18,088 bases of DNA from an uncultured Erwinia sp. (GTDB lineage Bacteria; Pseudomonadota; Gammaproteobacteria; Enterobacterales; Enterobacteriaceae): NCBI GenBank assembly GCA_946221915.1, contig CAMIKG010000084.1, positions 1-18,088 on the forward strand, given 5' to 3'. Under the pieces are notes generated by a model. The model had not been told where the DNA came from, searched no databases, and saw only the letters and a list, made by a program, of their open reading frames with translations. Position numbers and translations under genes: made by a program. Shown here one piece after another: positions 15,376 to 18,088 of the stretch (position 1 is its first letter; the number at the start of each line of letters is the position of its first letter).

Positions 15376-15427
15376 TGTAATTACAAAATCCATAGTATGG
15401 GTTAGTTGTAATTACACCGCAATTACG
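15369..15427. promoter_or_regulatory. Bidirectional promoter with palindromic operators
   Basis: Rightward: TTGACA (15369-15374), 18 bp, TAGTAT (15393-15398). Leftward, on the minus strand: TTGCGG (15417-15422), 17 bp, CATACT (15394-15399). The two -10 elements overlap almost completely, so predicted starts are about 18 bp apart and point away from each other. TTGTAATTACAA (15375-15386) fills the rightward spacer and TTGTAATTACAC (15406-15417) the leftward one. A degenerate third half-site, CAATTACG, lies at 15420-15427. A protein bound to GTAATTAC would block both directions. Confidence 0.7.
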
Positions 15428-15450
15428 CGGCGCGATGCAACAGAAAGAGC

Positions 15451-15485
15451 GAAGCCCGGCAGTGCGGGAACACTAACCGGGCTTC
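15451..15485 (+). promoter_or_regulatory. Stem-loop in the 5' leader of the 15514 gene
   Basis: GAAGCCCGG (15451-15459) pairs perfectly with CCGGGCTTC (15477-15485), and inside it AGTG (15461-15464) pairs with CACT (15471-15474). It ends 14 bases before the ribosome site. Without a T-run it is not a terminator. It may be a leader structure controlling translation or stability, or a protein-binding DNA site. Confidence 0.6.
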
Positions 15486-15513
15486 TGACCACACCATTAA
15501 GGAGACTAATGCT

Positions 15514-15864
15514 ATGGCTAACGCTGATAGTAACACGGACACCTTTTCTCATTCACTGCCGGATCGCGACGGCCTCTATTCCGCCATGAGTAATGCTCTG
15601 GCTCATCTGGACTTCTCCAGGATGGACGCTGACGAGCTTTCTTTCGCCACAGAGTATTGCGCCGAGACGTGTGCCGGGCTTTGCCACTGTCTGCATTTTA
15701 TGGGCGATTCACTCGTTACTTTTGCCGACAATAACGTAAACGAATTTACGCCTGAAAGTCTGTGCCAGCTGGGACATGGGCTGACGGCGATCAGTTTACT
15801 GATCCCTGCCCTTGCCGATATGCAGAAGCGTGCGCAGGTGCTGAGCGACCAGATGAAAAACTGA
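15514..15864 (+). CDS. Hypothetical island protein with clustered cysteines
   Basis: A 116-residue acidic, mostly helical protein that I do not recognise. AAGGAGA lies 8 nt before the ATG, so translation is well supported, and a clear terminator follows. Residues 1-20 are Ser/Asp/Asn-rich. The segment DELSFATEYCAETCAGLCHC (40-59) contains four cysteines at 49, 53, 57 and 59, with a His at 58 and another at 61. A fifth Cys is at 84. The spacing C-x3-C-x3-C-x-C-x-H could bind a metal, but it also reads as one face of a helix. The tail QLGHGLTAISLLIPALADMQ is hydrophobic-amphipathic. It is transcribed from the bidirectional promoter shared with the RHH gene, so that repressor likely controls it. 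The location suggests a mobile-element housekeeping function; none can be named. Confidence 0.75.
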   Translation: MANADSNTDTFSHSLPDRDGLYSAMSNALAHLDFSRMDADELSFATEYCAETCAGLCHCLHFMGDSLVTFADNNVNEFTPESLCQLGHGLTAISLLIPALADMQKRAQVLSDQMKN

Positions 15865-15881
15865 ATGCCTCACGCATAAGC

Positions 15882-15919
15882 AAAGCTCTGCCACAGTAAA
15901 CCGCGGGCAGAGCTTTTTT
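15882..15919 (+). terminator. Terminator after the 15514 gene
   Basis: AAAGCTCTGCC (15882-15892) pairs perfectly over 11 bp with GGCAGAGCTTT (15906-15916), followed by more T's. A strong intrinsic terminator that isolates this unit from the structured region downstream. Confidence 0.92.
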
Positions 15920-16068
15920 ATTGGTGCTTCTGATTCACGCATAAACGTTTACGTTCCCATTTTCAGTTTCCTGCAGGCATCCCCTCAATCGCCCGATATC
16001 ATGATCCTCCGGCGGGCTGGCTTCACCGGATACTAAGCGGGCATCTATTCCAGGTCTGGCATTTTAAG

Positions 16069-16104
16069 ACTTGTTCATTCCTGCCCCTGCAGGAATGAAC
16101 AAGT
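16069..16104. repeat. Perfect 16-bp hairpin
   Basis: ACTTGTTCATTCCTGC (16069-16084) and its exact reverse complement (16089-16104) flank the 4-nt loop CCCT. There is no T-run, so it is not an ordinary terminator. It opens the structured region before the MobC-like gene. Confidence 0.9.
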
Positions 16105-16109
16105 GGCGT

Positions 16110-16320
16110 GAGGCGGGTAAATTCAATTTCGCAGAAATTGCTAATTTGCCTCGCCCGAACCCACCGGCGCGCGTTCCCCCTGAGGGAACCGGGCCGGCCG
16201 GGGGGAGCCAAATAAATTTTGCCGCCCCAGCGAGCAAAAAGACGCGCCCACGCGTCGGTTTATTTGGGGGGCGCAGCCCCGCACACCGTCGCGCCTAAGT
16301 CTCCGGCCAAAAGCCGGTAG
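16110..16320. repeat. Row of stem-loops, GC-rich part
   Basis: CAATTTC (16124-16130) pairs with GAAATTG (16134-16140), extended by GAGGC...AAATT (16110-16123, with a 4-nt bulge) against AATTTGCCTC (16143-16152). CCAAATAAA (16208-16216) pairs with TTTATTTGG (16259-16267) and encloses GACGCG (16241-16246) / CGCGTC (16251-16256). GGGGC-GCA-GCCCC (about 16268-16280) and CCGGC-CAAAA-GCCGG (16303-16317) follow. CACACCGTC (16282-16290) is inverted as GACGGTGTG at 16441-16449, bracketing the large repeat between. Confidence 0.75.
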
Positions 16321-16325
16321 CGTGG

Positions 16326-16430
16326 CGTGACTACCCCCCTTTAAAGGTCAGCTTCCCTTTTATTCCCGCGCGAGGAACAAGCACAGGGAATAAAAAGGCG
16401 AAAGCGACCGTCTTAAAGGGGGTAGTCACG
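16326..16430. repeat. Compound inverted repeat of about 105 bp
   Basis: The left arm starts CGTGACTACCCCC (16326-16338) and ends CTTTTATTCCC (16357-16367). The right arm starts GGGAATAAAAAGG (16386-16398) and ends GGGGGTAGTCACG (16418-16430). Arms of 42-45 bases pair almost throughout with a few bulges (CTTTAA/TTAAAG, GGTC/GACC, AGCTT/AAAGC) around an 18-base loop. It continues into GTCACGCG-TAG-CGCGTGAC (16425-16443). An arm this long is expected to extrude or fold when single-stranded. Confidence 0.85.
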
Positions 16431-16440
16431 CGTAGCGCGT

Positions 16441-16680
16441 GACGGTGTGCCGCCGTTGACCCTGGGGGTTTTGGTGTGGCATCCAGCCACAACATTACCC
16501 CTATGCGCCAGGTAATAAGGGCGTCCAGCCCGCATGAACTGGCGCATGCCGTTTCGTGCCGGGAAGCATGCTTTCCGGCATATGGCCGCGAAGCGACCAC
16601 CACAGTTGGCAGCGCTTTCGCCGCATCGCATCGACCCGGGCAATCGACCCTGGGCATGAGGCGAAAGGATGAGGCGATCC
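16441..16680. repeat. Further stem-loops in front of the MobC-like gene
   Basis: TGTGGC-ATCCA-GCCACA (16475-16491) follows a G/T-rich strand (16464-16474). ATGCGCCAG (16503-16511) pairs with CTGGCGCAT (16539-16547), and ATTACC/GGTAAT (16494-16516) nests there. At 16557-16580 lies a 24-bp palindrome, TGCCGG...CCGGCA around AAGCATGCTT, with one symmetric mismatch. This arrangement before a relaxase-like gene fits an oriT, with hairpins next to a nick site. I cannot place the nick. Confidence 0.65.
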
Positions 16681-16737
16681 TGTGAGGCGATAAAGCCGAG
16701 GGTGAGCAGCAGCCTGGCATTATATGAGGGAGGATAA

Positions 16738-17484
16738 ATGCTTATTTCCGATTACCGTCAGCGCCGGGCACGTCATTACGAAAAGATCCGCATGCTGCTC
16801 AATTTCCTGAAACAAGAAACCTGGAGCGACTTTAAAACGCTGATGCTGCTGTTTGGTTATAAAAATCACAAGCCGCTTTATCTGTTGCTTTCAAAAGCCA
16901 TCAATATGGGATTGGTCCAGAAGCATGACTTTGCCACAGGAATGATGAAAATATCTCTGTGGGGGATCACCAGCGATGGCCTGGCTGTTGTCATTACGCC
17001 AGAAGATAACGTTTTTCCTGCGCGCTTTGAGCCTTCGAAAGTTAGTAGCTGGACGCTGGAGCATCACCTCGATAACCAGCTGGTCCGGCTTATTCTGGAG
17101 AAAAAAGGCGCTTATGGCTGGGTTAACGGCGATGGCCCGACGTTCCGCAGCCTGTATCAGGTAAAACATCGCCCGGATGGGGTGATAACGCTTCCAGACG
17201 GCACTGTTATTGCCATTGAGACAGAGCGGCGCTTAAAAACCAAAGCACGCTATCAGTCGATTATCACCAGTCATTTACTGGCGCGTGCTAGTAAGCACTG
17301 GATTTACGTTTTCTACGTTGTGCCGGATTCACAGAAGAAACGGGCTATCGAACTGCTGTTCAATAGCGTCAAACACGTCATTGTTAATCATCATCTTATC
17401 CAACTGGAAGCGAAGCATCGTGACGTTTTTCGGGTTTATAGCTTTGATGAGCTGAAGCTATTAGGATTCGAAAAGAATGGATAA
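16738..17484 (+). CDS. mobC: MobC / replication-relaxation family protein (putative relaxase of MOB-C type)
   Basis: A 248-residue protein, near the size (about 243) of CloDF13 MobC, the prototype of atypical MOB-C relaxases. Residues 5-80 read as a winged-helix domain (RQRRARHYEKIRMLLNFLKQ, then SDFKTLMLLFGYKNHKPLYL). WTLEHHLDNQLVRLIL at 105-120 resembles the conserved His/Asn segment of the replication-relaxation family. HRPDGVITLPDGTVIAIETE (144-163) then ERRLKTKARY gives an Asp (147), Glu (161, 163) and Lys/Arg pattern like a PD-(D/E)xK nuclease core. A strong GGGAGG site precedes the ATG. Upstream lies the structured region. The CloDF13 partner MobB (a coupling-type protein of about 650 residues) is not seen before or just after it. 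Relaxase activity is inferred; a related DNA-replication or regulatory role is the alternative. Confidence 0.75.
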   Translation: MLISDYRQRRARHYEKIRMLLNFLKQETWSDFKTLMLLFGYKNHKPLYLLLSKAINMGLVQKHDFATGMMKISLWGITSDGLAVVITPEDNVFPARFEPSKVSSWTLEHHLDNQLVRLILEKKGAYGWVNGDGPTFRSLYQVKHRPDGVITLPDGTVIAIETERRLKTKARYQSIITSHLLARASKHWIYVFYVVPDSQKKRAIELLFNSVKHVIVNHHLIQLEAKHRDVFRVYSFDELKLLGFEKNG

Positions 17485-17854
17485 TACACCGTTAAATTGA
17501 TATAAAAATATAAATTGTAATGACTAGTTTCATAGTGAAAATTTTATAGACTGCTTTTGCAGCCATAAATTCGACCAGCGGTAATGGCCATAGTGGTGAC
17601 TGCAAAAACATCTCGCTGAAACTATGGCCTCAAGACTTGGCAAAAGCATAGCGATAGCTTTGAGTTACAGAAACACATGGCACTTCGCTATATGAAAGCC
17701 GTTTATCAGTTTTGGCTAATTTTTCAACCCAGGCAACTAATTACTATCAGGTACTATCACAATAAAAAACTACCTATTTAGACAAAAAATTTAACTTAAG
17801 TTCTTTTAAATAGCATTTTAGTTACACAAATAATAATTCATGGTGGATATTATT
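17485..17854. other. AT-rich intergenic region with inverted and direct repeats
   Basis: No gene of convincing size. GGCCATAGT (17586-17594) pairs with ACTATGGCC (17621-17629). A TGCTTTTGCAGCC segment near 17553 is an imperfect inverse of GACTGCAAAAACA near 17598. TACTATCA occurs twice 10 bp apart (17742-17749 and 17752-17759), one helical turn, an operator-like arrangement upstream of the next gene. The composition turns strongly AT-rich from here to the window end. Confidence 0.55.
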
Positions 17855-18088
17855 ATGTCGAAAAGTTTATCTGTTTGGGGCTGTAAGGATTATGAAGGCA
17901 ATATGTCTAGCTATGATAAATCCATAGAAGATAACTTCATTCAAGACCTTCATATCAACTTCTGGTTTATAAAATCGCAAGGTCTTTACTGCTTCGATTT
18001 TGGTCTTTTGTTCAGAAAACCTAGAAACCAAGATATTTATGAAAAAGGAGCCATTTGCGTATTTGTTCCATTCAAAAAAAGAAAAAAA
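17855..18088 (+). CDS. Unrecognised AT-rich gene, 5' part only
   Basis: An open frame of 78 codons that runs off the right edge without a stop. The start at 17855 has GGTGGA 7-8 nt upstream. An in-frame ATG at 17840 is the alternative. The protein begins MSKSLSVWGCKDYEGNMSSY, has an acidic helical stretch, then alternating hydrophobic segments that look like beta strands (LHINFWFIKSQGLYCFDFGL, then AICVFVPF) and a lysine-rich end at the edge. I recognise no family. Codon use is much more A/T-rich than the MobC-like gene and the chromosome on the left, as is usual for recently acquired cargo. The sequence is too short to judge function. Its place behind a mobilization module makes an accessory role, such as host defence, possible but unproven. 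Confidence 0.6.
   Translation, partial: MSKSLSVWGCKDYEGNMSSYDKSIEDNFIQDLHINFWFIKSQGLYCFDFGLLFRKPRNQDIYEKGAICVFVPFKKRKK

Larger units (their letters stand above)
16020..16737. other. Candidate oriT/replication region upstream of the MobC-like gene
   Basis: About 700 bp without a convincing gene. The open frames here lack ribosome sites and follow the palindromes on both strands (for example 129 codons on the minus strand at 16331-16720). The region is GC-rich compared with the DNA after it and consists mostly of inverted repeats. Its placement directly before a MobC / replication-relaxation protein suggests the origin of transfer, or an origin of replication, of a mobilizable element. This is inference from structure and context. 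Confidence 0.5.

Noticed and set aside
16331..16720. 129-codon open frame on the minus strand in the structured region (and a 75-codon frame at 16071-16298 on the plus strand)
   Set aside because: No ribosome site, unusual low-complexity composition following the inverted repeats, and strong palindromes that must constrain the DNA. Long frames are expected by chance in GC-rich DNA. They could be reconsidered if homologues show protein-level conservation.
16020..16737. CRISPR array or tandem repeat cluster
   Set aside because: The repeats are inverted and unlike each other, with no regularly spaced direct repeats and no cas genes.

Overview
The window looks like a chromosomal segment of an enterobacterium (order Enterobacterales). 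The left part keeps the order yggN - yggL - trmB - mutY - yggX - mltC, and further right come speC and a tRNA-Phe gene, which is the E. coli 'pheV' neighbourhood. Compared with E. coli from memory, nupG (between mltC and speC) and yqgA (between speC and pheV) are absent, and other genes fill those gaps. Sequence style and these differences suggest a Pantoea/Erwinia-like or related genus. That placement is inference.

Layout. 1-4600 is conserved housekeeping: a periplasmic DUF2884 protein, the YggL/TrmB pair, and divergently MutY, YggX and the lytic transglycosylase lipoprotein MltC. 4600-7780 is a metabolic or stress cassette: a PEP-hydrolase-family TIM-barrel protein and a Tm-1-like ATP-binding protein, 2 nt apart in one operon, divergent from a TetR-type regulator with palindromes between them. 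7780-10500 is the biosynthetic ornithine decarboxylase gene speC. Its leader of about 320 nt holds three candidate short upstream ORFs, the last ending in the speC start codon. 10700-11000 is a small GhoS-like (DUF2622) protein with no visible partner toxin. 11100-14400 is a three-gene glycan cassette (MOP-type flippase and two family-2-like glycosyltransferases), less GC-rich than its surroundings. 15000-15075 is tRNA-Phe(GAA) with promoter and terminator.

Right of the tRNA the sequence changes character, as expected for an integrated mobile element: a small Arc/ribbon-helix-helix protein and a cysteine-containing small protein divergently transcribed from what looks like a bidirectional promoter with palindromic operators; a non-coding stretch of about 700 bp (16020-16737) packed with stem-loops, including a perfect 16-bp hairpin and a compound inverted repeat of about 105 bp; and a MobC/replication-relaxation type protein directly downstream. 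The simplest reading is the oriT (or replication) region and relaxase-like gene of a mobilizable island. No integrase and no second att copy are visible. The last ~600 bp is strongly AT-rich and contains the 5' part of an unrecognised gene that runs off the window, a candidate cargo gene.

The most promising new items are the structured region plus MobC module, the speC upstream ORFs, the shared -10 promoter with operators, the split Tm-1 operon and the truncated AT-rich gene at the edge.
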